Part shown: one piece after another, positions 19,567-27,751 of the stretch | How positions within the stretch are numbered: the stretch's first letter is position 1 | How the letters are laid out: each line of letters starts with the position of its first letter | Assembly (NCBI GenBank): GCA_963822115.1 | Contig: CAWGGM010000012.1 | Span: forward strand, 248,001 to 312,000 | Length of the DNA stretch: 64,000 nt | Source of the DNA: CAWDXG01 sp963822115 | Lineage (GTDB): Bacteria > Myxococcota_A > Polyangia > Polyangiales > Polyangiaceae | Reading direction: 5' to 3' | Translations under genes and position numbers: made by a program | The notes under the pieces: model-generated | What the model saw: the letters and a program-made list of their open reading frames with translations, nothing else | Databases searched by the model: none | Told to the model about the DNA's origin: nothing

Positions 19567-20925
19567 ATGAAGGGCCGAGTCCTGATCATCGACGATGACC
19601 AGAGCATGTGCGAGCTGATCGACGAAGCGCTGTCGCAGAAGGGCTTCGAGACCCAGTGGCGGACCTCAGCGGACGAAGGCTTCCGCCTTCTCGACGGGCA
19701 CGAGTTCGACGCCGTGCTGACGGACCTGAACATGCACGACATGAACGGGCTCGAGCTCTGCGAGCGCATCGTTTCCAGCCGGCCTGACATCCCCGTCGTC
19801 GTGGTCACCGCCTTCGGAAGCATGGAAACGGCCATCGGCGCGATCCGCGCTGGCGCGTACGACTTCGTCACCAAGCCCGTCGAGATGGACGCGCTGGCAT
19901 TCGTAGTCGAGCGGGCCGTGCAGCACCGTTCGCTCAAGGAAGAAGTGAAACGGCTGCGCGAGGCGGTCGACGCCACCCGCCAGTTCGACGACATGATCGG
20001 CGGCAGCTCCGCCATGCGCAAGGTGAACGAGCTTATCTCGCGCGTCGCCGACAGCGACGCGAACGTGCTCATCACCGGCGAGAGCGGAACGGGCAAGGAG
20101 CTGGTGGCCAAGGCACTGCACGCGCGCAGCGCGCGTGGCGGCGGTCCCTTCGTTGCCATCAACTGTGCCGCGGTGCCTGAAACCCTGCTCGAAAGCGAGC
20201 TCTTCGGACACGCGAAGGGTGCGTTCACCGACGCCCGCCAATCGCGGTCTGGGCTGTTCGTCCAGGCAAGCGGCGGCACGCTGTTCCTCGACGAGGTCGC
20301 CGAGCTGCCGCTCGGCATGCAGCCGAAGCTGCTGCGCGCGCTGCAGGAGCGTAAAGTGCGCCCCGTCGGCGGTAACACGGAGGTGTCCTTCGACGCGCGC
20401 CTCGTGACAGCGACCAACCGCGACCTCGAAACCGAGGTGTCGGAGAAGAAGTTCCGCGAGGACCTCTACTACCGCATCAACGTGGTCCGTGTGGAAGTCC
20501 CGCCGTTGCGCGCCAGAGGCAACGACATCCTTCTGCTCGCGCAGCACTTCGTCGAGCGCGCCGCGTCGCGCGCCAACAAGAACGTCGTGGGCCTGGTCAG
20601 CGCGGCAGCCGAGAAGCTGCTCGGCTACGACTGGCCCGGGAACGTACGTGAGCTCGAAAACTGCATGGAGCGCGCGGTTGCGCTCACGCGCTTCGACCAG
20701 ATCACGGTTGAAGATCTGCCGGAGAAGATCCGCAACTACCAGAGCTCGCATGTCGTCGTCGCCAGCGACGATCCAAACGACCTCCTCAACATGAACGAGG
20801 TGGAGCGGCGTTACATCCAGCGCGTGCTCAAGGCCGTGGCGGGCAACAAGACCCAGGCCGCCAAGCTGCTGGGGTTCGACCGCCGGACGCTGTACCGCAA
20901 GCTGGACCGCTACGGCCTGTCCTGA
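19567..20925 (+). CDS. NtrC-family sigma-54-dependent response regulator
   Basis: A 452-residue regulator with receiver, AAA+ and Fis-type helix-turn-helix domains. The receiver domain has IIDDDQS, phospho-acceptor D53 in AVLTDLNMHD, VTAFG and TKPVEMDAL. The AAA+ domain has Walker A GESGTGKE (171-178), Walker B GTLFLDEVAELP and RVRELE-type helices. The sigma-54 contact loop reads GAFTDA (219-224) instead of the usual GAFTGA, a variant seen in some functional activators. The C-terminal helix-turn-helix (NKTQAAKLLGFDRRTLYRKL) is intact. Its own gene has a -24/-12 promoter, and another lies downstream before the gene at 21305, so it may control itself and the PAP2 operon. The likely kinase is the CHASE hybrid kinase upstream. 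Confidence 0.95.
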   Translation: MKGRVLIIDDDQSMCELIDEALSQKGFETQWRTSADEGFRLLDGHEFDAVLTDLNMHDMNGLELCERIVSSRPDIPVVVVTAFGSMETAIGAIRAGAYDFVTKPVEMDALAFVVERAVQHRSLKEEVKRLREAVDATRQFDDMIGGSSAMRKVNELISRVADSDANVLITGESGTGKELVAKALHARSARGGGPFVAINCAAVPETLLESELFGHAKGAFTDARQSRSGLFVQASGGTLFLDEVAELPLGMQPKLLRALQERKVRPVGGNTEVSFDARLVTATNRDLETEVSEKKFREDLYYRINVVRVEVPPLRARGNDILLLAQHFVERAASRANKNVVGLVSAAAEKLLGYDWPGNVRELENCMERAVALTRFDQITVEDLPEKIRNYQSSHVVVASDDPNDLLNMNEVERRYIQRVLKAVAGNKTQAAKLLGFDRRTLYRKLDRYGLS

Positions 20926-20932
20926 CCCGGCT

Positions 20933-21015
20933 TGTAGCAAGACGCCACAATTCTGTAGCACTTTGCCTCGCCCATTTCGGCAGCAATGTCACGTTTTCGT
21001 GGCATTTCGCTACAG
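20933..21015. promoter_or_regulatory. Candidate enhancer (UAS) sites for the NtrC-type regulator
   Basis: TGTAGCA occurs at 20933-20939 and again at 20954-20960, exactly 21 bases (two helical turns) apart. A third, inverted copy (GCTACA) lies at 21009-21014, and CTGTAGC/GCTACAG at 20953-20959 and 21009-21015 pair as a dyad. Nested inside is AATGTCACG/CGTGGCATT (20985-21006), an inverted repeat around TTTT. The set lies about 230-310 bases upstream of the predicted start of transcription at 21243, within reach of a looping activator. Confidence 0.4.
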
Positions 21016-21215
21016 GTGAGGCAGCTGGACACGAAAGCCGCCGTGGAAGGGGCGCACGCAGCCAGAACGCACCACATGGGCGCCAGGGCGCAGCCAGTGC
21101 GTGGAATCCTGCCACGCCAGATCCCGCCGCGGACGCCCGTCTGTCTGCGCTCGACCGCGGAAAAAAAGGGGGAAAATCGCTGCTTGTCTGCCACCGACTG
21201 GGTCGCGGCCGCGGG

Positions 21216-21232
21216 TTGGTACGGAGCCTGCA
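21216..21232 (+). promoter_or_regulatory. Sigma-54 (-24/-12) promoter of the small-protein/PAP2 operon
   Basis: TTGGTACGGAGCCTGCA has GG at 21218-21219 and GC at 21230-21231, exactly ten bases apart. It closely resembles the ahpC promoter (GGTACGGA in both). Predicted start near 21243, about 62 bases before the ATG at 21305. Confidence 0.75.
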
Positions 21233-21304
21233 ACGGCCCCCGACACCAGGGGGAGAACGAACCCGGACTCCCTCACGAATCCCGGCAAGAGGAGCAAACA
21301 GTCG

Positions 21305-21631
21305 ATGAGAGTCGCCATCAGGATGCGCGAGCGCCCGGACCAGCCCGCCACCCGCGCGCCCCAGGTTGATCCGCCCGAGTGCTTCGCCGAGTTCGAGGTT
21401 CCCGATGAACCCGCCAGTCGCTGTGCGGATGAAGAATGTGGGGAAGACGACGACACCGTACAGGTGACGGTCGTGCTGAGGGGGCGCCGCAACGAACTGG
21501 AAAACCCGGCGCTGGCGTTGGCCAAGCTCGCCATGCGGACACTACAGAACGAGACGCCCGACCGGAGAAGCGACGCCAGCGATGTGATCGACTCGGTAGG
21601 CGTCGCGGTGGAAGCGGCCTGGGCACGCTGA
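21305..21631 (+). CDS. Small hypothetical acidic protein
   Basis: A 108-residue protein with no signal peptide and no recognised family. The N-terminal half is Pro/Glu-rich and acidic, with three cysteines (PPECFAEF and CADEECGEDDD). The C-terminal half looks globular: a strand TVQVTVVLRGRR, then a helix ENPALALAKLAMRTLQNE. The ATG at 21305 is preceded by AGAGGAG about ten bases upstream. Its position right behind a sigma-54 promoter and 49 bases before the PAP2 gene supports it being real and part of the same operon. Confidence 0.55.
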   Translation: MRVAIRMRERPDQPATRAPQVDPPECFAEFEVPDEPASRCADEECGEDDDTVQVTVVLRGRRNELENPALALAKLAMRTLQNETPDRRSDASDVIDSVGVAVEAAWAR

Positions 21632-21680
21632 AGACCCAACTGATTGACATCGCCTCGCGGCTCGAAAACAAGGTGGAAGA

Positions 21681-22562
21681 ATGGTCCACCCCAAGAGCCG
21701 CATACTTGGAAGCGCAGCGTTCCTGGTCGCCGCAGCCGCCGTAGGCACGGCCAACGCCGAACCGGGAGCCGCCACCCAAGCGAGCGCCAGCGGGCGGACG
21801 CGCTTTTCGGTCGATCCAGTCACGGACACCGCAGCGCTCGGCATCAGTCTCGGATTCGGTGCGCTTTCCCAGCTGGTCATCTCGACCGGCGAGCTTTCGC
21901 CACAGCAGCCAGGCAGCACCGACAACCTGCTGTCTATCGACCGCGGAGCGGTCACGCAGTCGGTGGACCCGCACGCCTCCACGGTGTCCGGGATCGGCGT
22001 CGGGGTGGCCGGAGCGTACGCTCTGGGCGATACACTGTTCACGGGCTTCACGGACGGAGCCGAATCGGGCCTGGTGGACGGCGTTCTGTATGCGGAGAGC
22101 GCGGGCATCACCTTCGCGACCGCGAATCTGGTCAAGATCGCCGTCCGGCGCCCGAGACCCCGCACCTATCGCCTGCGCGACCAGCTGGAAGCGCAAGGCA
22201 AGCCGTATCCCGACAATCCCGGCACGGACAGCTCGCTGTCGTTCTTCTCGGGACACACGGCGGAGACCGCAGCGCTGTCGGCGACCGCAACCTATCTGGC
22301 GTTCTCCCGCTCCCACACCCATACGCGCGGCTGGATCACGCTGATCGCTGGAACGGCACTGACAGCGTTCGTCGGCTACGAGCGCGTGCGTGCCGCGGCC
22401 CACTTCCCGACCGACGTGATCGCGGGAGGACTGGTGGGCGCGGGCATCGGCACGCTCGTCCCGGCCCTGCATCGACACGAAGCAACTTGCCGACCGCTGT
22501 GGGTCGGGGTCATCCATCCGGGCGGAGACGGCACCGGGCTCGCGCTCGGCGGGGTGTTCTAG
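21681..22562 (+). CDS. Secreted/periplasmic PAP2-family phosphatase
   Basis: A 293-residue protein with a signal peptide (MVHPKSRILGSAAF to TANA) and a type 2 phosphatidic-acid-phosphatase domain. The three conserved motifs are present: KIAVRRPRP (the KX6RP motif), SFFSGHT (the PSGH-like motif) and RVRAAAHFPTDVIAG (the RX5HX3D motif). Hydrophobic segments surround the active site. Such enzymes dephosphorylate lipid phosphates or act as haloperoxidases at the membrane. The ATG at 21681 follows AAGGTGGAAGA. It sits behind a sigma-54 promoter and an NtrC-type regulator, hinting that a CHASE-kinase signal controls membrane-lipid or undecaprenyl-phosphate turnover. Confidence 0.88.
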   Translation: MVHPKSRILGSAAFLVAAAAVGTANAEPGAATQASASGRTRFSVDPVTDTAALGISLGFGALSQLVISTGELSPQQPGSTDNLLSIDRGAVTQSVDPHASTVSGIGVGVAGAYALGDTLFTGFTDGAESGLVDGVLYAESAGITFATANLVKIAVRRPRPRTYRLRDQLEAQGKPYPDNPGTDSSLSFFSGHTAETAALSATATYLAFSRSHTHTRGWITLIAGTALTAFVGYERVRAAAHFPTDVIAGGLVGAGIGTLVPALHRHEATCRPLWVGVIHPGGDGTGLALGGVF

Positions 22563-22611
22563 GTCACCGGTGAATCGCGCTCGTTGAGTTCCTGGAGCGC
22601 GGCAGCCCGGG

Positions 22612-22830
22612 CTACCAACCCAGCTTGACCGCCCCGATCAGAAGCCCGACCAACGCGGCCCCGATCAGCGCCATCAGCAGCGCGCTCTGGACGAAGAACG
22701 GGTAGACAACCAGCACGACCCCCACCCCCAGATGAGGGATACGGGCCTGCTTCTTCCCGTAGACCAACAGCACGAACCCGACCGAGCTAACGAGCATCGA
22801 GAGCAGCAGCGTGGCCGGATTGAAGCTCAT
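22612..22830 (-). CDS. Small two-helix membrane protein
   Basis: A 72-residue protein, almost entirely hydrophobic, with two transmembrane segments: TLLLSMLVSSVGFVLLVYG and a long second one ending in GLLIGAVKLGW. A short KKQARIP loop lies between them. The ATG at 22830 is preceded by GCAGG about ten bases upstream. Similar two-helix proteins are often annotated as unknown in related bacteria. It faces the PAP2 gene convergently with 49 bases between. Function unknown. Confidence 0.65.
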   Translation of the reverse strand: MSFNPATLLLSMLVSSVGFVLLVYGKKQARIPHLGVGVVLVVYPFFVQSALLMALIGAALVGLLIGAVKLGW

Positions 22831-23336
22831 GTCTTCAAACCTGCCATGCGCGGCGGAGCAGCAGGAGTGTTTCGCACCTCCTTGCCAGAACGCGCCACCC
22901 GCCCGGCCTGTTCCGCGGCAGCCCCGAAACTGCACAGCCGCGCAGGTATCGCGCAACCGCGGCCGTCCAGCGCCCGAACAGAGCAGCGTGACAGAGCTCA
23001 CCCTAGAGCGCCTCGGACACCGACTGTGGCGGCTCCGGCTGTACCGGTCCGGCCGCGGGGGCCGGTATCTCGTTTCCACGCTGGAAGGTTCACTCGGACA
23101 CGTCCTGGCCGTCGCCCAAAGGGCGTGCGTTGTCTGGACGTGCAGTGACGAGGCTCGCGCCATCCGCCGGGCGCGAGTCGGCTAGAGCAACGCGTAGCGC
23201 CGGCAATTCGTGCGCAGAGCGTGGGCCCTTGTCGCAAGGCCTGCCGGCCGCTGACAGAGCACCCGCGCCGCGCGGGCTGGATCGCCCCCCGGACGCGCTG
23301 CCTTCGCGGCACGGAACCTGCGTCGCAGCCCAGCGG
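22831..23336. other. Long intergenic region, no clear gene
   Basis: A 506-base gap between a leftward and a rightward gene. One short forward frame (22988-23185, GTG start, about 65 residues) reads plausibly as protein (TELTLERLGHRLWRLRL) but has no Shine-Dalgarno sequence and no known homologue, so I do not call it. I see no promoter with both boxes, no terminator with a T-tract and no repeat. Confidence 0.4.
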
Positions 23337-25703
23337 ATGATCGCGGCGATCCACCGCAAGCTGCTGCGCGATCTCGCCTTGCTCAAGGGCCAGGTGATCA
23401 CGATCGCCCTGATCGTGGCAGCCGGGGTCGCGAGCTACGTCGCCCTGCAGAGCACGTGGAGCTCGCTCGAGCTGTCCAAGACGAGCTACTACCGCGACTA
23501 CCGCTTCGGCGACGTATTCGTCCACCTCAAGCGTGCACCGGAATCGATGCGCGACAGGCTCGAGGCGATCCCCGGCGTTGCGCAGGTCTACACGCGCGTG
23601 GTCGAAAACGTCCGGCTTCCACTCGGCGGCGAGGAGCAGCCACCCATCGGCCAGATCGTCTCGATCCGGGCCGGGCATGCCGCGCCGCTCGACGCCCTGT
23701 ACCTGCGTTCGGGGCGCCTCCCGGAGCCGGGTCACCCCGACGAGGTGCTGCTGCTCGAGAAGTTCGCGAAGAACCACCACCTCTCCCCGGGCGACCAGCT
23801 TCCAGTGGTGATCAACGGCAAGCTGCGCAAGCTGCAGATCGTGGGGACCGCCGCCTCCCCCGAGTTCATCTACTACATGCCCGCATCGGGCATCAGCATG
23901 GACGAGTCGCGGTTTGCTGCGATCTGGATGGACAGGAAGGCCCTCGCCCCTGCCTTCCAGATGGAAGGCGCCTTCAACGACGTGGTGCTGCGGCTGCAAC
24001 CAGGGGCGTCCAGGGCGGAGGTCATCGACACGCTGGACCGCATGCTCGAACCGTACGGCACGTTTGGCGCAGTCGGCCGCGACAAGCAGATGTCGGAATA
24101 CATCCTCAACGGCGAGATGCAGCAGCTCGAGAGCATGGCCACGGTGGTTCCGCTGATCTTCCTCGGCGTTGCCGCGTTCATCCTGAACGTGGTCCTGGCG
24201 CGGCTGGTCCACCTGCAGCGCAGCCAGATCGCGTCGTTGAAAGCGCTCGGCTACTCGAACGCGAGCGTGGGATTGCACTACCTGCTGATGGTCAGCGCGA
24301 TCGTGCTGGCCGGCTCGGCACTGGGGATCGCGCTCGGGGCCTGGCTGGGCTCGCTGTTGACGGGACTGTACGCGTCCGTCTTCGGCTTCCCCGTTCTCAG
24401 CTACCGCCTGGAAGCCCACACGGCCATCGCGGCAACGCTGATCAGTCTCGTTGCGGGCGCGGTGGGAGCGATGGCCTCGGTGCGACACGTCGCGTCGTTG
24501 CCGCCGGCGGAAGCCATGCAACCGCCACCACCCGGCATCTACCATCGGACGCTGCTCGAGCGGATCGGGCTGCACCGCCTGGTAGGGCCGACCGAGCGCA
24601 TGATCCTGCGCGAGCTCGAGCGCCGACCCCTGCGCGCCCTCCTGTCCGCCCTCGGCATCGCGATGGCCGTGGGCATCCTGGTGGTCGGCCGCTTCAACGT
24701 CGATGCGGTCGACTACCTGCTCGACGTGCAGTTCCGGCAGGCCATGCGCGACAACCTCTCCGCCGACTTCGTCGACCCCGTCCCCAAGCGGGTCATACAC
24801 GAGATCGCAGCGCTGCCGGGCGTGGAGCGCGCCGAGGGCCTGCGCTCCGTGCCGGTGCGGATCCGCGCCGGGCACCTGGCGCGCGACGCGGTGATCAACG
24901 GCTACCCGGACGACATGCAGCTGAGGCGCGTGCTCGACAGCCACGGTCGACCCGCGGCGCTGCCGCCGGACGGCGTGCTGCTCACGAAAAAGCTCGGCGA
25001 GCTGCTCGGGGTCCACCCAGGCGACACGGTGACCCTCGAGAAGCGCGAGGGCAACCGCGAGCACTACCGCGTGCACGTCAGCGGCCTGGTCGACGAGATG
25101 TTCGGCCTACAGGGCCATATGCGGCTGTCCGAGCTGTCGAAGCTGTTCGACGAAGCGCCGGCGATCTCCAGCGTGGCGCTTTCGGTCGATCCCGCGCACA
25201 TCGATGAAGTCGAAAAGAGACTGGAAGCGATGCCGCGCGTGGCCAGCGTCAACAGGAAGGAGGCGGAGGTCTCACACATCCAACAGCAGATGGACCAGAC
25301 CATTGTCTTCATGACGGTGATCCTGACCCTGTTCGCGGCGACCATCGCAGTCGGCGTGGTCTACAACAACGCACGCGTTGCGGTCTCGGTGCGAAGCCGG
25401 GATCTGGCGAGCCTGCGCGTGCTGGGTTTCACGCGCGGGGAAATCTCGGCGGTCCTTCTGGGCGAGATGGCTGTGCAGGTCATTCTCGCGATTCCCATCG
25501 GGCTTCTCGTGGGGACCTGGCTGTCGCACGGTGTCGCGAGCACTATCGATCCCGAGCGCTTCCGTTTCCCAGTGGTGATCTCGCTCAAGACGTACGCCAG
25601 CGCGGTGCTGATCACCTGCGTCGCTGCGCTCGGCAGCGCGCTTCTGGTTCGCCGCCATCTGGACCGGCTGGACCTGATCGGCGTCCTGAAGACCCGCGAG
25701 TAG
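23337..25703 (+). CDS. FtsX/MacB-type ABC transporter permease
   Basis: A 788-residue integral membrane protein made of two tandem FtsX-like units. Each has one N-terminal helix (DLALLKGQVITIALIVAAGV; RALLSALGIAMAVGILVVG), an extracytoplasmic MacB-PCD-like domain, and three C-terminal helices with the FtsX-type pattern (QRSQIASLKALGYSNASVG; RSRDLASLRVLGFTRGE). Such permeases work with an ABC ATPase of the LolD/MacB type in lipoprotein, peptide or lipid export. The ATG at 23337 was chosen because it directly precedes the first helix. No ATPase or adaptor gene is adjacent, so its partner must be encoded elsewhere. Confidence 0.88.
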   Translation: MIAAIHRKLLRDLALLKGQVITIALIVAAGVASYVALQSTWSSLELSKTSYYRDYRFGDVFVHLKRAPESMRDRLEAIPGVAQVYTRVVENVRLPLGGEEQPPIGQIVSIRAGHAAPLDALYLRSGRLPEPGHPDEVLLLEKFAKNHHLSPGDQLPVVINGKLRKLQIVGTAASPEFIYYMPASGISMDESRFAAIWMDRKALAPAFQMEGAFNDVVLRLQPGASRAEVIDTLDRMLEPYGTFGAVGRDKQMSEYILNGEMQQLESMATVVPLIFLGVAAFILNVVLARLVHLQRSQIASLKALGYSNASVGLHYLLMVSAIVLAGSALGIALGAWLGSLLTGLYASVFGFPVLSYRLEAHTAIAATLISLVAGAVGAMASVRHVASLPPAEAMQPPPPGIYHRTLLERIGLHRLVGPTERMILRELERRPLRALLSALGIAMAVGILVVGRFNVDAVDYLLDVQFRQAMRDNLSADFVDPVPKRVIHEIAALPGVERAEGLRSVPVRIRAGHLARDAVINGYPDDMQLRRVLDSHGRPAALPPDGVLLTKKLGELLGVHPGDTVTLEKREGNREHYRVHVSGLVDEMFGLQGHMRLSELSKLFDEAPAISSVALSVDPAHIDEVEKRLEAMPRVASVNRKEAEVSHIQQQMDQTIVFMTVILTLFAATIAVGVVYNNARVAVSVRSRDLASLRVLGFTRGEISAVLLGEMAVQVILAIPIGLLVGTWLSHGVASTIDPERFRFPVVISLKTYASAVLITCVAALGSALLVRRHLDRLDLIGVLKTRE

Positions 25704-25831
25704 ACGCCAGAAGGCATGACCGTGGCCGCTAGCGAGCCGGCCAGGACCCGTGCTAGCGTCCCGCCGCTGCATGGGACCCCCACGGGGGCCGGGTTCTGCG
25801 CGGCTTCTGCACCACAAGACGAGGCCTTGCG

Positions 25832-27751
25832 ATGACCTGGCACCGATACGTACCGAACCGGACAAGTGCGACCCGGAGCTTGGCCGCGGCGACCGGCACG
25901 CTGACGCTGATCGGCGTGCCCCTTCTGCTTGGCGCATGCGGCTCGAGCAGCCAGAGCAAGGGGGGAGGCGCTGCTGCGGGAGGCGCCGCGGGCGACGGCG
26001 GACCTGGGGCTGTGGTCGATCTACGAGCCGACGTGAACCGGAACGGCACGGTGGACCTCGACGACCCCACCGAGGACCAGGGCGAGAACACATGGGACGC
26101 CAAGCATGGCGCGATCTTCCTCGCCAACATCGACGACGACCAGCACAGCTGCCCCACCACGGACGGGCAGGGCCAGCCGCTTTCGGACATCGAGCTGGCC
26201 AAGTGCAACGACGCCGCCGACGACGTGGTCAACGGGCAGGACGACCTGGCGGATCTGGCGCAGCTGAAGAGCGTTCCGTATCCCGACGCGCCGGACGACG
26301 CCGTCGGGCACATCGAGCTGTCTGATTCGGCGAAGGACCACGTGCGGCTGTTCGTCGGCGACGGCAGCGGCAAGAGCTCGAGCTACAAGGTGCTCGCCCC
26401 CGGCGATGATCTGCAGGCCAGCGCCCTGAAGAAGGGGCTGGACCTGCGCATCGAGGCGCGCGACATCGTGCGCGACCCGGCCGTCTGGGACGGCTACGTC
26501 GATGTGACGCTGCACGTCACGGCTCCGGGCGAGAACATCGACCAGAGCGACACCGTGCGCATGCGCGTCGCGCCGGTGATCACCAGCACCAACCTCGACG
26601 CCCCCGAGACGGTCTACGCCACCTTGCTTGCGGGCGACCTGGACTCCAACGTTTTCCGCGCCCAGCTCAAACAGGCGGCGACCGACGCCCAGGTGCCGAA
26701 CCCGCTGGTGACGGTCAACCCGCCCGACGGCGACCAATGGACGCAGGACTACTTCGAGACAGGCAGCATGAGCATGCCCGCCGCGGGGGGGAAGCCGCAC
26801 GTCATCCGCGTCTTCTACCGTTCGGCAAACGTGTTCTCTCCGACCAAGCCGGACAACCCGCTCCGACCTGCCGGGCGCGTGGTGTTTACGCAGTTCCGCG
26901 GCAAGGACGTGGCCGGCGTCCAGCAGTTCGACATCCACCACGACCAGAGCTCCGACTCGCTGAACTCCTTCGGCAATCTGGAGACCATCCCGCCCTACGA
27001 CTATGGCGGGAAGAGCTACCCGCTCGGGCGCGTCTACCGCGGCAGCATCCCCAGCTTCGCGCCGGACCCGACCTTCGAGAAGATGATCGACGCCCAGGCC
27101 GTGCAGCCGCGCGTCGATATCGACACCTCGTGGCTTCTGGTCGGGCACGTCGACGAGACCACGAGCTTCGTCAAGGCGAACACGCCGCGGGGCTGGGCGC
27201 TCGTCGTCAACGACCCGGCGCTCGCCAAGAAGATGCTGCAGGACGCCTCGGCTGCCGGCCACGGCGACGCGGTGATGTTCAAGGGTGAGAACTGGCTCGA
27301 CAACCAGAACAACAACGTGCCCGCGGATATCACCATCGACCAGGTGCTCGCGAACACGGAAGTGATGTCGTCCAGCGCGGAGGCGGCGACGGAAATCGAT
27401 TCGCAGATCGCGACGCTGAAGAAGGAGACGGGCATCACCGACAGCGAGATCATCCGCGTTCCGTTCCTGCACGAGAAGACGCAGGGCTACGAGGTCGCCT
27501 ACCAGCCCGGCACGGTGAACGGCATCGTGCTCGGCGACTCGGATTTCGGCGCGCCAGCGCCGCATGGCCCCGTGATCAATGGCAAGGACATCTTCGCCGA
27601 CGAGATGACCCAGACCTTCAAGGCGCACGGCATCACCGTGCACTTCATCGAGGACTGGGGGCTGTACCACCGCCTGGACGGCGAGGTGCACTGCGGGAGC
27701 AACGCGCTGAGAGCACTGCCCAAGGTCAACTGGTGGGAGACCGGACGATGA
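25832..27751 (+). CDS. Protein-arginine deiminase (PAD) family lipoprotein
   Basis: A 639-residue lipoprotein (lipobox LLLGAC, C36) followed by a Gly/Ala-rich linker and a PAD-type catalytic domain. Residues matching the human PAD4 active site are visible: D306 in WTQDYFETG, H439 and D441 in LLVGHVDETTSF, and the nucleophile C621 in GEVHCGSNALRALP. The spacing resembles that of PAD4. Near residues 67-80, DVNRNGTVDLDD is an EF-hand-like calcium loop, and the region 245-300 fits the calcium-binding middle domain. PADs convert peptidyl-arginine to citrulline with calcium. This copy would act on the cell surface or in the periplasm. It overlaps the next gene by four bases (ATGA), so the two are translationally coupled. 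Confidence 0.88.
   Translation: MTWHRYVPNRTSATRSLAAATGTLTLIGVPLLLGACGSSSQSKGGGAAAGGAAGDGGPGAVVDLRADVNRNGTVDLDDPTEDQGENTWDAKHGAIFLANIDDDQHSCPTTDGQGQPLSDIELAKCNDAADDVVNGQDDLADLAQLKSVPYPDAPDDAVGHIELSDSAKDHVRLFVGDGSGKSSSYKVLAPGDDLQASALKKGLDLRIEARDIVRDPAVWDGYVDVTLHVTAPGENIDQSDTVRMRVAPVITSTNLDAPETVYATLLAGDLDSNVFRAQLKQAATDAQVPNPLVTVNPPDGDQWTQDYFETGSMSMPAAGGKPHVIRVFYRSANVFSPTKPDNPLRPAGRVVFTQFRGKDVAGVQQFDIHHDQSSDSLNSFGNLETIPPYDYGGKSYPLGRVYRGSIPSFAPDPTFEKMIDAQAVQPRVDIDTSWLLVGHVDETTSFVKANTPRGWALVVNDPALAKKMLQDASAAGHGDAVMFKGENWLDNQNNNVPADITIDQVLANTEVMSSSAEAATEIDSQIATLKKETGITDSEIIRVPFLHEKTQGYEVAYQPGTVNGIVLGDSDFGAPAPHGPVINGKDIFADEMTQTFKAHGITVHFIEDWGLYHRLDGEVHCGSNALRALPKVNWWETGR

Larger units (their letters stand above)
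20926..21304. other. Regulatory intergenic region downstream of the NtrC-type gene
   Basis: A 379-base gap with no credible gene. It contains a set of TGTAGCA-type sites and a hairpin in its left part, an A/G-rich tract near 21160-21176, a GCGTGG/CCACGC inverted repeat at 21099-21117, and a sigma-54 promoter at 21216-21232. It reads as a long regulated leader for the operon beginning at 21305. Confidence 0.55.

Noticed and set aside
22988..23185. Short GTG-started frame of about 65 residues
   Set aside because: No Shine-Dalgarno sequence, modest codon bias, no family; left uncalled.
22998..25076. 692-residue frame opposite the FtsX-type permease
   Set aside because: Shadow of the permease gene; no motif, composition dominated by His, Arg and Gln.
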